Of a stretch of DNA of 64,000 nucleotides, positions 42,351 to 51,485 are shown piece by piece (position 1 is the first letter of the stretch; every line of letters begins with the position of its first letter). The stretch is from Thermoproteota archaeon (GTDB lineage Archaea; Thermoproteota; Nitrososphaeria; Nitrososphaerales; Nitrosopumilaceae): contig QQVN01000003.1 in the NCBI GenBank assembly GCA_003352285.1, positions 124,001 through 188,000 of the forward strand. The letters are read 5' to 3'. The notes under the pieces were generated by a model that saw only the letters and a list, made by a program, of their open reading frames with translations, did not search any database and was not told the origin of the DNA. The translations under genes and the position numbers were made by a program.

Positions 42351-43516
42351 CTCCAGTAACTCTCCATAACTAAACCCTCGTCACTAATTGAGTCCATCCT
42401 CTCTTTTAATTCTGTGTTAATCATCGACATAAATTCTGGATATACTGGAAATCTGCATTTTAAATCATATCCGGCATCGTTAGAATTCTTTTCAACTTTG
42501 TTTATTTCTGGCCAAGTAAACTCTGGATTGACAAAATCAGGAGTTAATGGTGATATTCCTCCCCAATCATTAATTCCAATTGATAGAAAACTTTGATATG
42601 ATTTTGGCGATAGATTTGGAGGTATCTGGATATTCATATTTGGCATCATCAACCTAGTCATTGCAACAACTGTTTTGAAGTAGTTCTCATCTGTAGATGG
42701 AAAATCCTTCATAATGGTATCTGGCTTTGGTTGGAAGTTCTGTATGATAACCTCTTGTATATTGCCAAATTTCTCATTCAATTGTTTTATTGCAAGTAAC
42801 GAATCAATAATTTCGTGAGGTGTTTCCCCTATGCCTACAAGAATTCCTGTTGTCATTGGTATGGTTAACTGCCCAGAGTTTTTTAAAACCTCTAGCCTTG
42901 CTTTTGGATTCTTACTTGAAGCTAAATAATGTGGCATTCCTTTTTTTGACAGCCTTTCACTGATATTTTCCAACATTACTCCCATGCTAACATTTGTCTT
43001 TTTCAGTTCCCTCATCTCGTCTTTTGTAAGGTTACCTGCATTAGTATGAGGAAACAATCCTTCTTTCAATGCTTTTTCTGATGAGTCAATAAGAAATTCT
43101 ACAGTACTTGAGAATCCATTTTCTTTTAACCACTTTCTCGCTTCTGGGTATTTTTGTTCGGGTTTTTCTCCAGTAACAAATAATGCTTCAACACATTTGT
43201 ATTTTCTAGAAAGTTTCAATAATTCTGAAATGTTTTGTTTTGACATTAGCGATACTTTATCTTCGCCTGGCTCAGCTTTGTATGTACAATAAGAGCAAGT
43301 ATCTTTACATAAATTTATGATATTGAAGAATGCTTTTTTTGAAAATGTAACTACATTTCCTTTGTTTTTTAGTCTTAATTTTTCAGCTACCTTGAATAAC
43401 TCTGTTCCGTCTTTCTGTGATGAATCAAAGATTTGAAAATAGTCTTCAATAGGAACGTTTTTCCCTTCTAGAATTTTGTTTAATGATTCTGATTCTAAAA
43501 CAAGATTACTCAACAT
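42347..43516 (-). CDS. cofG: FO synthase subunit 1
   Basis: 389 residues from the ATG at 43516; a TTG two codons earlier is less likely. Radical SAM motif CKDTCSYCTYKAEPGE near residue 72, VTGEKPEQKYPEA, HTNAGNLTKDEM, SMGVMLENISERL, TTGILVGIGET and IQNFQPKPDT. With CofH it forms FO. Start of the cofG-cofH-tldE minus-strand run. Confidence 0.95.
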   Translation of the reverse strand: MLSNLVLESESLNKILEGKNVPIEDYFQIFDSSQKDGTELFKVAEKLRLKNKGNVVTFSKKAFFNIINLCKDTCSYCTYKAEPGEDKVSLMSKQNISELLKLSRKYKCVEALFVTGEKPEQKYPEARKWLKENGFSSTVEFLIDSSEKALKEGLFPHTNAGNLTKDEMRELKKTNVSMGVMLENISERLSKKGMPHYLASSKNPKARLEVLKNSGQLTIPMTTGILVGIGETPHEIIDSLLAIKQLNEKFGNIQEVIIQNFQPKPDTIMKDFPSTDENYFKTVVAMTRLMMPNMNIQIPPNLSPKSYQSFLSIGINDWGGISPLTPDFVNPEFTWPEINKVEKNSNDAGYDLKCRFPVYPEFMSMINTELKERMDSISDEGLVMESYWR

Positions 43517-43550
43517 GTCCAATGCTTGGATTGAAGTATTTAATCTTGTA

Positions 43551-44699
43551 TTAATTGAAATTTGGTCTTTCTTCTAAAACCAGTACAAAATTACTAGTTC
43601 TGCCATCTCTTAACACTTCTAAATTAATTTCATCTCCAACCGATTTTTCACGTTGCAAATGGATTAAAATGTCGTCAATCTTTCTTACTTTCTTTCCATC
43701 AACTTCTAGTATGACATCTCCTCCAATAGGATAATTCACTCCGTCAATCTGTTTTGTATCTGTTGAACCATGTAGTCCTGCTTTCTCTGCTGGACTTCCT
43801 TCGATAACTGATACGATAAGAAATCCTCTTGCTTCATTAAGATTTAACACACTTGCCAAATCAGGATCGATATCTCTTCCTGTGATGCCTAACCATGGAT
43901 GATGATAACTACCATCTTCAATCAGTGTGGGAACAATCTTTGAGATAGTATTTGATGGAACTGCAAAGCCAACGCCTGTAAATTCACCTGTAGTGGATTG
44001 GATGGCAGTATTGATTCCAATCACTTGGCCTCTCATGTTAATTAACGGTCCTCCGGAATTTCCTGGGTTAATTGCTGCATCCGTTTGTATGACATCTGGA
44101 ATAGAAAATCCACTATCTTGTGATGGAAGTAAGCGACCTAATTGACTGATAATACCTGCTGTCATTGAGCCTGACAGTCCAAAGGGATTTCCGATAGCTG
44201 CAATCTGTTCTCCGACTTTTAATTTTGATGAATCTCCAATTGATAGTGGGTGTAAAAGTGATTTATCAACTTCAACTCTAATCACTGCAACATCTGTAAA
44301 AATATCTGAACCAACTAATTCTGCTTTGTATGATGTACCATCTAGAAAAGTAACCTCAATTTTTTTTGCATCTTCTACCACATGTGCATTTGTAATGATA
44401 TGTCCCCTAACATCATATACAAAACCTGAACCCACACCACTTCCAGTAGTTTGCGTGGTACGTTGGACATTGACTCTGACCACTCCTGCTTCTGATTGTT
44501 CAAAAATTTGAATCAACGATAATGGCTTTGCTGCTGTAATAGGAGTTGTTTCGCCAACTGTGGTCACACTATGACCATTTGATACGACTAGATCCTTGGG
44601 AGGTTGCATTGATGGAGGTGGATTAAGTAAAACAACAAAAATTACTAAAACTAATGTCACTCCAAGAGCGCCACTAACAATTACTCCTGATTTATCCAA
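43551..44699 (-). CDS. HtrA/DegP-family serine protease with PDZ domain
   Basis: 382 residues from a TTG. A membrane anchor near residues 8-25 (VSGALGVTLVLVIFVVLL) puts the enzyme outside the membrane. The trypsin-like triad is His in ITNAHVVED, Asp in SDIFTDVAVIRVE and Ser in NPGNSGGPLIN. One PDZ domain starts near residue 275 (ARGFLIVSVIEGSPAEKAGL) and ends ILIHLQREKSVGDEINLEVL. It probably degrades damaged exported proteins. It lies just upstream of cofG. Confidence 0.94.
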   Translation of the reverse strand: MDKSGVIVSGALGVTLVLVIFVVLLNPPPSMQPPKDLVVSNGHSVTTVGETTPITAAKPLSLIQIFEQSEAGVVRVNVQRTTQTTGSGVGSGFVYDVRGHIITNAHVVEDAKKIEVTFLDGTSYKAELVGSDIFTDVAVIRVEVDKSLLHPLSIGDSSKLKVGEQIAAIGNPFGLSGSMTAGIISQLGRLLPSQDSGFSIPDVIQTDAAINPGNSGGPLINMRGQVIGINTAIQSTTGEFTGVGFAVPSNTISKIVPTLIEDGSYHHPWLGITGRDIDPDLASVLNLNEARGFLIVSVIEGSPAEKAGLHGSTDTKQIDGVNYPIGGDVILEVDGKKVRKIDDILIHLQREKSVGDEINLEVLRDGRTSNFVLVLEERPNFN

Positions 44700-44761
44700 G
44701 TGATTTCAACATGTTTGACTTTCTCTAAAAAGCTTTACCATTAACTTACGGTATGATAAGC

Positions 44762-45967
44762 CTAAATGCTAATCGAGCTTTGTACATGATCCTTCATGGA
44801 ATAACTTCTACCTCTCCACGACACTGCTGAATTGCTTTTTGCATTTATCAAACCACTTGCAAAACCTAGTATCACAATTAGGCTTCCGACTGGACCTAAG
44901 GAAGAATGAATGGCTCCAATTTTTAACTCTCTTGCATCAGAAATCCCTCCTACATAGATTAGTATGGATGCAATTAACGATGTAACAAACAATACAAAAA
45001 ATGAATTTGAATACGACAAAAATAACGCAGAATAAACCAATAGAGTATATGGTAAAAATAAAAGAAATACTACAGCAACGAAAATTCCAACAGCAATAAA
45101 TCCATTTTGGAGGTATAACGGAATCATTAATCTTTTTAGAGCATTCCATAATGTGAAAAAATCTCTGGCCCAGATTGCTTGAATCATATGTTCTCCTCGA
45201 ACCATTTTCATTTTGTAGCCTAATTCTTTGACTTTTTTACCCAATGCTCCGTCTTCTATAATTTCTTGTTTGACTCCCTCATGCGTTCCAACTTCTTCAT
45301 ATGTCTTTTTTTTAATTACAAAGAAACTTCCAAAAAAATACCCTGTTTTTTTTGTTGGATCATTTACTCTCAAAGCCGAAAATCTTGTATGTAAAAATGT
45401 GGATATCATTGGAAGAGTTATTTTTGTCCAGAAATCAAGACACAGCATTCTTGGAATAGCAGTTAGTGCATCCAAATTCAAAGATTGTAGATGTGATGTA
45501 GCTGTTGATATGACTCCCTTAGAATGTATGGTGTCTGAATCTGTAAATAACAACAAGTCTCCTGACGATTTTTTGTATCCTTCACAGCAAGCCCAATTTT
45601 TCCCCATCCATCCTTCTGGTTTAGGTCTGGCTTGAACGTAAATCACCCTAGAGTCTTTTTTTGCATATTCCTGAATGATTTTCCCAGTGTCGTCTTCTGA
45701 AGAATCATCAATTGCTATAATTTCAAAATTGCTGTAGTCTTGCATTAACAATGAGTCTAAACACTTCTCGATGTATCCTTCTTCATTCCTTGCAGGTAGA
45801 ATCACTGACACTTTCAATGTCTTATGTTCTATTTTTTGAAATTTATCCAAGTAGGGTGTTAATGAAAATGATTGATACATTGTTCTTAGTAGGGTTACCC
45901 ACGCAATTGATACTCCAATCATAGTTGCAACTAGGAAATAATTAATAGCATCAATTACAAGTTCCAT
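44762..45967 (-). CDS. Family 2 glycosyltransferase, membrane-bound
   Basis: 401 residues. After one N-terminal membrane span, the GT-A core has VSVILPARNEEGYIEKCLDS, IIAIDDSSEDDTG, LLLFTDSDT (DxD metal site) and QEIIEDGALGKKVKELG (acceptor ED). Three to four membrane spans follow, then a soluble tail (SNSAVSWRGRSYSMKDHV). The layout resembles CrtQ and HpnB-type enzymes that glycosylate lipids or carotenoids. Acceptor unknown. It ends 62 bases before htrA. Confidence 0.9.
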   Translation of the reverse strand: MELVIDAINYFLVATMIGVSIAWVTLLRTMYQSFSLTPYLDKFQKIEHKTLKVSVILPARNEEGYIEKCLDSLLMQDYSNFEIIAIDDSSEDDTGKIIQEYAKKDSRVIYVQARPKPEGWMGKNWACCEGYKKSSGDLLLFTDSDTIHSKGVISTATSHLQSLNLDALTAIPRMLCLDFWTKITLPMISTFLHTRFSALRVNDPTKKTGYFFGSFFVIKKKTYEEVGTHEGVKQEIIEDGALGKKVKELGYKMKMVRGEHMIQAIWARDFFTLWNALKRLMIPLYLQNGFIAVGIFVAVVFLLFLPYTLLVYSALFLSYSNSFFVLFVTSLIASILIYVGGISDARELKIGAIHSSLGPVGSLIVILGFASGLINAKSNSAVSWRGRSYSMKDHVQSSISI

Positions 45968-45969
45968 TT

Positions 45970-46383
45970 CTATTCTATCTCATCTTTAATGGATTGTAAT
46001 GCTTGCTCAGTTCCACTCTTGATGTGTTTTGATATCATTCCAGTAAACATCCCCATCATACCAGATAATTTAATGTCCCAAATTGCCTCTAATTTTACAA
46101 AATCTTCTTTTTGAGATATGTTGATGGTTTTTGTACCTTCGATTATTCCTTTTGTAAAAATTGATTCAATCTTTTCTTTGGGATATAAGGTGACTTCTTG
46201 ATTACACTTTTTATCTTTAAATGCAATTGTAATCTCTCGTTTGATTTTATTCCCCTCTTTTGAGATGTTTTTTACTTCCTTTGTGCCCTTCCAATATTTT
46301 GGTTCATTATCTAAGTCTGATACTATGTCCCAAACTTTGTCTATGGTTGATTTTATATCAACAGAAGCCTCTATCCTTGCCAA
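45970..46383 (-). CDS. SRPBCC-family (START-like) protein
   Basis: 137 residues from a TTG. ASVDIKSTIDKVWDIVSDL starts the helix-grip fold, and SIKDEIE-type helices end it. The central strands are EVTLYPKEKIESIF and VKLEAIWDIKLSG. Members bind lipids, polyketides or other hydrophobic ligands. It starts 2 bases before the end of the glycosyltransferase's upstream region, so the two genes form a likely pair. Ligand unknown. Confidence 0.85.
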   Translation of the reverse strand: MARIEASVDIKSTIDKVWDIVSDLDNEPKYWKGTKEVKNISKEGNKIKREITIAFKDKKCNQEVTLYPKEKIESIFTKGIIEGTKTINISQKEDFVKLEAIWDIKLSGMMGMFTGMISKHIKSGTEQALQSIKDEIE

Positions 46384-46459
46384 TTATGAGTAGTTTTTTC
46401 CGCATTAAATATATTAGATTCTAAATTGGTTATATCAGACTGTGAGGGGTAAACTGCTA

Positions 46460-46528
46460 ATGAGAACATTAACTCCAGTTCTTGGCATTTTACCATTCTT
46501 CCCTTACAGTCTAATTGATTTACAATGA
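46460..46528 (+). CDS. Possible 22-residue leader peptide
   Basis: ATG-started, hydrophobic (MRTLTPVLGILPFFPYSLID), and its TGA overlaps the next ATG (ATGA). It may couple translation of the gene at 46525, or be chance. No independent support. Confidence 0.2.
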   Translation: MRTLTPVLGILPFFPYSLIDLQ

Positions 46529-46740
46529 AAGCTTCACGATACATGCCAAAAATTGGAACCTTTGACGGATTGGGTTTTTGGAAAAATGCATATGCCCATC
46601 AACGAGGAAAGTTACTAAAAGCCGTTAGTGTACCTGATGACCAAATCAAAGAATTAGTTAATAAAAAATATCAAGAATTACCTGCTCCTCTGAAATATTC
46701 TATTGAGACAAGTGGTTTTAAAAAAAAGGATTTCATGTAA
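46525..46740 (+). CDS. Small conserved-looking protein, unknown
   Basis: 71 residues, soluble, rich in Lys and aromatics (GTFDGLGFWKNAYAHQRGK, later DDQIKELVNKKYQELPAP). No motif that I recognise. It starts with an ATG and precedes the tRNA-binding-domain gene by 29 bases on the same strand. Confidence 0.6.
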   Translation: MKASRYMPKIGTFDGLGFWKNAYAHQRGKLLKAVSVPDDQIKELVNKKYQELPAPLKYSIETSGFKKKDFM

Positions 46741-46769
46741 TTCGAAATCAATTTTAACGAGATCAAAAA

Positions 46770-47105
46770 ATGACGTTCATGACAAATGTAACTTATGAAG
46801 ACTTTGCTAAATTGGATATTAGAGTTGCCAAAGTAATATCTACCGAAAAAATTCCCGGCAAATCAAAAATCATCAAGGGAGTGATTGATCTAGGTGATGA
46901 TCATAGAGATGTAATCATTGGTGGTGCTCAATATTATGAGGCAGATGAGATGATCGGTAAAACTGTAATTGTGATTGCAAATCTAGAGCCAAAAAAAATG
47001 GCTGGTGTAGAATCAAATGCCATGCTTCTTGCGGCTGATGTTGACGATAAGCCTTTTTGGTTAACTGTATCTGATGAAGTGCCTTTGGGCTCTCCAATAA
47101 AATAA
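46770..47105 (+). CDS. tRNA-binding (EMAP/CsaA-like OB-fold) protein
   Basis: 111 residues, one OB fold. YEDFAKLDIRVAKVISTEKI and DVIIGGAQYYEADEMIGKTV are the strands that bind the tRNA elbow, and VIVIANLEPKKMAGVESNAML is the family signature also found in the C-terminal domain of methionyl-tRNA synthetase. As a free domain it may assist a synthetase or act as a chaperone. Its stop abuts the convergent PAC2 gene. Confidence 0.92.
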   Translation: MTFMTNVTYEDFAKLDIRVAKVISTEKIPGKSKIIKGVIDLGDDHRDVIIGGAQYYEADEMIGKTVIVIANLEPKKMAGVESNAMLLAADVDDKPFWLTVSDEVPLGSPIK

Positions 47106-47807
47106 CTAACCTATACCAGGTCTGTCCTTCTTGACTTCGGTTTGAATTGGGATAATTTTCTTATCTATCTCTGTTGTGTCAATTGTGATTTTCAAAATTT
47201 TGCTAATCAGTTTAATGATGTTGCTTGCTGCAAGATACTGTGGACTGTCAGGGTCATGAATTTCTCCAAATAAACCAATTCCATTAATGCCATTTTGTTT
47301 TGCTTTACCTAAAACTAATCCATTAAACCATGTGATACTGCTTACTTCATTGCCAAGCACTGGTATGCTATTGTCTTTGAGAATTTGCATCGATTCATCA
47401 TCTGTTGCAACCCCGTAAACGCTTTTTCCTCCATTCTTTTCTGCTGGCAGATAACCTCCTGCAGAAATTACTAGTTTTATGTTTCCAATTTTTTTTACCG
47501 TGTCTAAAATTTTTTCAGTCATGGAAATTACAACATTTGGTTCTTGCGGTTGATTATTTCCAGTGAATATTACGATTGCATTTTTTTCATCGACATGTAT
47601 TGTGTACTCATCTGATGGCGTTGATATCATACCATCTTTTTGATTCACCCATGGTTTGTCTGATAATACAACTTTTGATGAGATTTTAGCATCTAATGCT
47701 TTTTGCAGATGCTCTGTAACAAGTCCTCCAACTTTACCCATGTCTGGCAATGAACTAATCAAAATCACATCTTTTAATACAAAATTCTCAATTGTTTTTA
47801 TATTCAT
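47106..47807 (-). CDS. PAC2-family protein, copy 2
   Basis: 233 residues. ENFVLKDVILISSLPDMGKVGGLV opens the PAC2 fold; NAIVIFTGNNQPQEPNVVISM, IKLVISAGGYLPAEKN and WFNGLVLGKAKQNGINGIGLFGE follow. The end is Lys/Thr-rich. Related to the protein at 36684 by fold only. A role in proteasome assembly is suggested by the family, not shown. Confidence 0.85.
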   Translation of the reverse strand: MNIKTIENFVLKDVILISSLPDMGKVGGLVTEHLQKALDAKISSKVVLSDKPWVNQKDGMISTPSDEYTIHVDEKNAIVIFTGNNQPQEPNVVISMTEKILDTVKKIGNIKLVISAGGYLPAEKNGGKSVYGVATDDESMQILKDNSIPVLGNEVSSITWFNGLVLGKAKQNGINGIGLFGEIHDPDSPQYLAASNIIKLISKILKITIDTTEIDKKIIPIQTEVKKDRPGIG

Positions 47808-47885
47808 AAATAATTCAAATTCTAGTTATATATCGGCTTTACTTTTAATTTATAACAAAAACAGAAAATTTTGAAGTCTATGAAA

Positions 47886-48446
47886 TTAATCATAGATCAT
47901 TAGGTCTTTCTCTTCTAATAATGCATGAAGATTATTTACTGACCTATACACATCTGGCTCTTTTTTTGCACCTGTACATACTAATTTTCCAGAGGAGAAT
48001 AATAGAATCACTGTCTTTGGATCTAGCATTCTATGAATCAATCCTGGAAATTGCTCTGGCTCATACATACTTCTTGGCAAAGTTCTCGCAGCTTGCTCTA
48101 GGTGTATCTTTCCACCCAGATTAATTGATGCAACGATATTTTGAATTTCAACAACTGCATCTTTTTTTACTTTGATCCCGCCCTTGCGAAGTTTTTGTAC
48201 AACTGTCTTTACAGCTTTTCTTGCCATCTCTTCAGATTTTGAACCGGTGCATACCATTTTTCCTGATGTGAAAATTAGTGTAGCTGTTTTAGGACTTTTT
48301 AATCGAAATACTAATCCTGGAAATTGATCCGGATGATACTCAACGTCTGGAAATGTCCTGGTAATCTCGTTAAGATCCATTTTTTGGTCTACTGACGCAG
48401 ATGCTACTACATTTTCAACACTTACTATTGGCTTAGTTTGTGGCAT
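47886..48446 (-). CDS. tbp: TATA-box binding protein
   Basis: 186 residues from the ATG at 48446 (MPQTKPIVSVENVVASAS). The two saddle repeats are clear: DLNEITRTFPDVEYHPDQFPG then IHLEQAARTLPRSMYEPEQFPG, each followed by a strand set (LIFTSGKMVCTGSKSEEMA and LLFSSGKLVCTGAKKEPDV). It binds the archaeal TATA element and recruits TFB (58874). Confidence 0.98.
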   Translation of the reverse strand: MPQTKPIVSVENVVASASVDQKMDLNEITRTFPDVEYHPDQFPGLVFRLKSPKTATLIFTSGKMVCTGSKSEEMARKAVKTVVQKLRKGGIKVKKDAVVEIQNIVASINLGGKIHLEQAARTLPRSMYEPEQFPGLIHRMLDPKTVILLFSSGKLVCTGAKKEPDVYRSVNNLHALLEEKDLMIYD

Positions 48447-48586
48447 ATTACAAAAATCTCCTAGATTAACTATAATAAAAGCACTCGCCAATTTTTTGCT
48501 TTGTGGTCCATTTTTTTAACCTCAAAACCTCTTTTTTTGCATTTTTAGAGATTTGAGGACTTGCCGAATGATTAAATTTAGAGCGC

Positions 48587-49717
48587 TTGATCGCGTCTTT
48601 ATTGGAACTTGGAGATTTTAATTTTGATGAATTTTTTGGAATGGGTGATGATACAAATCCATTGATGATGTTGGTTTGGATTCTTCCTGTGATAATCTTT
48701 GTTTTTTATGGTCAGAGAATCCAATTACAAATTACATCAAACGACATTAAAAAACAAATCAATAAACTCAATCTCTACAAAGATGAATCCAGAACTGAAT
48801 TAATCAATCACGTGAAAAATTTTTCAAAAACAGATCATACATCACGTCTTGATACTTTTGTTGATTACTTTACAATCATGCCGGTGGATATGGATCCTAA
48901 TGGAATTGTATCCAAAGTTCGCCACATAATTCGTTCTCGTGAAGATCATACTAGATTACAAATTAAATCACTGTATCCTGAAATTGACGATTATGAACTA
49001 AGTCGAGTACAAACATTACTGGAAATTACTTCAACTTTGAAATTACTATACAAAATTATCAATCACTTGTATCTTACAGCAAAAAAACAAAATAACTATC
49101 CGCTGATTTTACCATTACAAATGATGCTTCCTTTTATAATGGAAGAAGCTGAGGCTTTAAAAGAAGCATTAACTGCTTTTAAAGCTGGTCAACCTGTGGG
49201 CGACGGAATCGGACCTATGGTTGTTGGCAAATTAATGCTTAATACAAAAAAACAACCTATTGCATTTCAAACTGTATATAGTGAAACTGAATATAAAGGA
49301 AAAAAATTATTTTTAATGAAAGCTGAAGGACCCCAATCATCGGTAGGACGTCTTGGGGATGGAGTTGAATCGCTTACTTCTAAAAATAAAATTGATTTTA
49401 TAATTATGATTGATGCTTCATTAAAGTTTGAGGGTGAAGATTCTGCTCAAACATCACAAGGTTTTGGAGCAGCTATAGGCGGAATCGGTACTGAAAGATT
49501 TCAGATAGAGGAAATTGCTACAAAAAATAATATTCCAATATTTGCAATAGTGATTAAACAATCTGTAAAAGAGGCTATTACATTAATGACAAAAGAGATT
49601 GCCGAAAAAGCTGATGATGTTCGTTCTCAAGTTTACAAAATGATTGATGAAAATGTAGACTCTGGTAAATCTGTGTTAGTAATTGGAGTTGGAAATACAA
49701 TGGGTGTTCCTCAATGA
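48587..49717 (+). CDS. DUF1512-family membrane protein
   Basis: 376 residues. One membrane span near residues 27-43 (LMMLVWILPVIIFVFYG), then a cytoplasmic helical region and a C-terminal half with GDGIGPMVVGKLML, FLMKAEGPQSSVGRLGDG and DFIIMIDASLKFEGEDSAQ. The family is conserved in archaea with no established function. TTG start; another in-frame TTG at 48602 lies about 26 bases after an ATTAAATTT box and may be the real one. Confidence 0.8.
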   Translation: MIASLLELGDFNFDEFFGMGDDTNPLMMLVWILPVIIFVFYGQRIQLQITSNDIKKQINKLNLYKDESRTELINHVKNFSKTDHTSRLDTFVDYFTIMPVDMDPNGIVSKVRHIIRSREDHTRLQIKSLYPEIDDYELSRVQTLLEITSTLKLLYKIINHLYLTAKKQNNYPLILPLQMMLPFIMEEAEALKEALTAFKAGQPVGDGIGPMVVGKLMLNTKKQPIAFQTVYSETEYKGKKLFLMKAEGPQSSVGRLGDGVESLTSKNKIDFIIMIDASLKFEGEDSAQTSQGFGAAIGGIGTERFQIEEIATKNNIPIFAIVIKQSVKEAITLMTKEIAEKADDVRSQVYKMIDENVDSGKSVLVIGVGNTMGVPQ

Positions 49718-49896
49718 TCTTTAAGAAAAAGAAAATAACAAATGCCTATACGATTGAGCAATGCAATTCATGTAATAAAGAAATTAAACGAAAGTTCAAA
49801 GATGGCGATTGCTTATTTTCCGAAGTTACAAAATGTTCTGCATGTAACGGTACGATGTTTATAGAAAAAATCTTTGGCGAAACTATTGAGCTATAG
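49714..49896 (+). CDS. Small zinc-ribbon protein coupled to DUF1512
   Basis: 60 residues. CNSCNKEIKRKF and CSACNGTMF give a two-knuckle zinc ribbon. The ATG overlaps the DUF1512 TGA (ATGA), so the two are likely translated together and may work together. Its last bases overlap the convergent map gene. Confidence 0.7.
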   Translation: MIFKKKKITNAYTIEQCNSCNKEIKRKFKDGDCLFSEVTKCSACNGTMFIEKIFGETIEL

Positions 49897-50779
49897 TTGT
49901 AACTGTAGCACCATTTTGATCAGGAATGAATGTATGTTCTGCCTGAGCCACTCTTTGCCCGTTTGCCTCTACTAGCACTGGATATGCATGAACTGCCTTT
50001 TTCTTGATGAGTATCTCAAGTAATTCTCTTGCTTGTTTTTCCTCATATGTTTTGGTAATCCATCGTAGTGCAAATGGAAGCATGTTGTAATTTTCCCAAA
50101 TATGATCTAGAAGTTTATCTGCTTCTTCATTTTTTGTTTTCTTCCTAGATACCAATGCATAGATGTTTTTTATCTTTCCTTCTCTGACAAATCCTAATCC
50201 TTCATCTGTTGTCACAAAAGGCTCACATGCATAAGCACTAGAGTCTGTTAATGAGAAAGTTCCTATAGACCAAATATTTGGAATTGATTTTCCAGCATGT
50301 ATTGTATACTGATCCAATGAATGTCCACTTAGATTAGCTATTGGTTTGTATCCTAGCTGCTTGATGGTTTTTTCAATCGTTCTTCCGATATCGCTTGCTT
50401 TGACACCGACTTTGATCATTGCCATTGCATTTGCTAATGCCTCTTCTGCAGCTTGAACAAGACCATCATACTGTGGATCGTAACAGACCGTTACTGCAGT
50501 ATCTGCAATGTATCCGTTAATCTGAGCTCCAAGATCTATCTTTACAAGATCATCATCCTTGATTGTTAACTGATCATTGGGCTCTGCTGTATAGTGAGCA
50601 GCTAATTCATTTATGCTAGTATTTACCGGAAATGCGCATTTTGCTCCTCTTTGAATAATTTGACTTTCCACTTCCTCACATATCTCAAAGACAGTTTTTC
50701 CAACCCAATTTTTCCTTCGCACCATTTCTCGAACTTCTGATGCAATTTTTCCTGCTTTGATGTAATCTTCGACTTGCAA
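49883..50779 (-). CDS. map: Methionine aminopeptidase, type II
   Basis: 298 residues from a TTG. It removes N-terminal Met from new proteins. The metal ligands are Asp in VKIDLGAQINGYIADTAVT (two Asp, 11 apart), His in SGHSLDQYTIHAG, Glu in ACEPFVTT and Glu in AQAEHTFI. The insertion between them marks the archaeal/eukaryotic type II form. It lies just before tRNA-Pro. Confidence 0.96.
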   Translation of the reverse strand: MQVEDYIKAGKIASEVREMVRRKNWVGKTVFEICEEVESQIIQRGAKCAFPVNTSINELAAHYTAEPNDQLTIKDDDLVKIDLGAQINGYIADTAVTVCYDPQYDGLVQAAEEALANAMAMIKVGVKASDIGRTIEKTIKQLGYKPIANLSGHSLDQYTIHAGKSIPNIWSIGTFSLTDSSAYACEPFVTTDEGLGFVREGKIKNIYALVSRKKTKNEEADKLLDHIWENYNMLPFALRWITKTYEEKQARELLEILIKKKAVHAYPVLVEANGQRVAQAEHTFIPDQNGATVTTIAQ

Positions 50780-50824
50780 TAATTTTCCTCTTAACGTTTC
50801 TTATTTAAAATCATCATATGGCAG

Positions 50825-50833
50825 GCTTAAATT
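50825..50833 (+). promoter_or_regulatory. TATA box for tRNA-Pro
   Basis: GCTTAAATT centred about 29 bases before the mature tRNA 5' end. Confidence 0.55.
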
Positions 50834-50858
50834 GGGGACTTTGTTGTGCACATTTTAA

Positions 50859-50935
50859 GGGATTGTGGTCTAGCTTGGTATGATTCTGGTTTTGGGTACC
50901 AGAGGTCGTAGGTTCAAATCCTGCCAATCCCACCA
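50859..50935 (+). tRNA. tRNA-Pro, anticodon TGG, CCA end encoded
   Basis: Acceptor GGGATTG/CAATCCC is fully paired. The anticodon stem is CTGGT/ACCAG with loop TTTGGGT (anticodon TGG, codon CCA), the variable loop AGGTC, and the T arm GTAGG-TTCAAAT-CCTGC. The D stem is short (GTC/GAT). Discriminator A, then CCA in the genome. The other tRNA in the window (tRNA-Arg) lacks encoded CCA. No intron. Confidence 0.94.
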
Positions 50936-51032
50936 TTAATTTTCCAGAGAATTATTATGCGATGTTTTTACATTATACCTGCCGAGCGATGAAGAAGAGT
51001 TAGAGTGATGACTTTGATATGAAGTGAACTTT

Positions 51033-51320
51033 ATGGCTCTGAGCTTCGGCATATCTTTTTATCAATTACAGATATTTGGTTTTTCATTGTATTTTGAGCG
51101 CCGTGACTTTATTCTTTTAGCAGGAAGTGTTTTGTTTGTTATTGGATTGATACCGTTTATGCCTCCAGCATATGCAATAGCAATTGGAGGTGGACTGTTC
51201 ATCGGAATCAAATCCTTTGTGGTTCATAGGAAAAAAACTATCCAAAAAGAGACAGGAGATGGCATTTGTATGGAATGTGGGGAAAAAACAGTTGGAAAAA
51301 AATGCCCCAACTGCGATTAG
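51033..51320 (+). CDS. Small membrane protein with C-terminal zinc ribbon
   Basis: 95 residues from the ATG at 51033 (a GTG three codons earlier is possible). Two close membrane segments (FILLAGSVLFVIGLIPF and AYAIAIGGGLFIGIKSF) are followed by a basic linker and a short ribbon (CMECGEKTVGKKCPNCD). Function unknown; this membrane-plus-ribbon layout is common in archaea. Confidence 0.65.
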   Translation: MALSFGISFYQLQIFGFSLYFERRDFILLAGSVLFVIGLIPFMPPAYAIAIGGGLFIGIKSFVVHRKKTIQKETGDGICMECGEKTVGKKCPNCD

Positions 51321-51368
51321 TATCATTCCTACGCGTTCTCTAAATACCAAAAAAATCAATTTTTACGC

Positions 51369-51485
51369 ATGGAAACGCCCTTTGAAGCCAGGCATCTAAG
51401 GTCAACTTTCACAACAAGCTCAACTTTTACTCAATTTCATTCTAAAATGTCCTGTAAAAATAGTCTAGGCATAGTGATAAGATGA
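51369..51485 (+). CDS. Possible 38-residue leader ORF before the large surface-protein gene
   Basis: ATG-started ORF whose TGA overlaps the ATG of the surface-protein gene. A CTAAATACC box lies about 26 bases upstream, so a leaderless transcript would begin at this ATG. Composition (ARHLRSTFTTSSTFTQFHSK) is not clearly protein-like. The alternative is a 113-base 5' untranslated leader. Confidence 0.3.
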   Translation: METPFEARHLRSTFTTSSTFTQFHSKMSCKNSLGIVIR

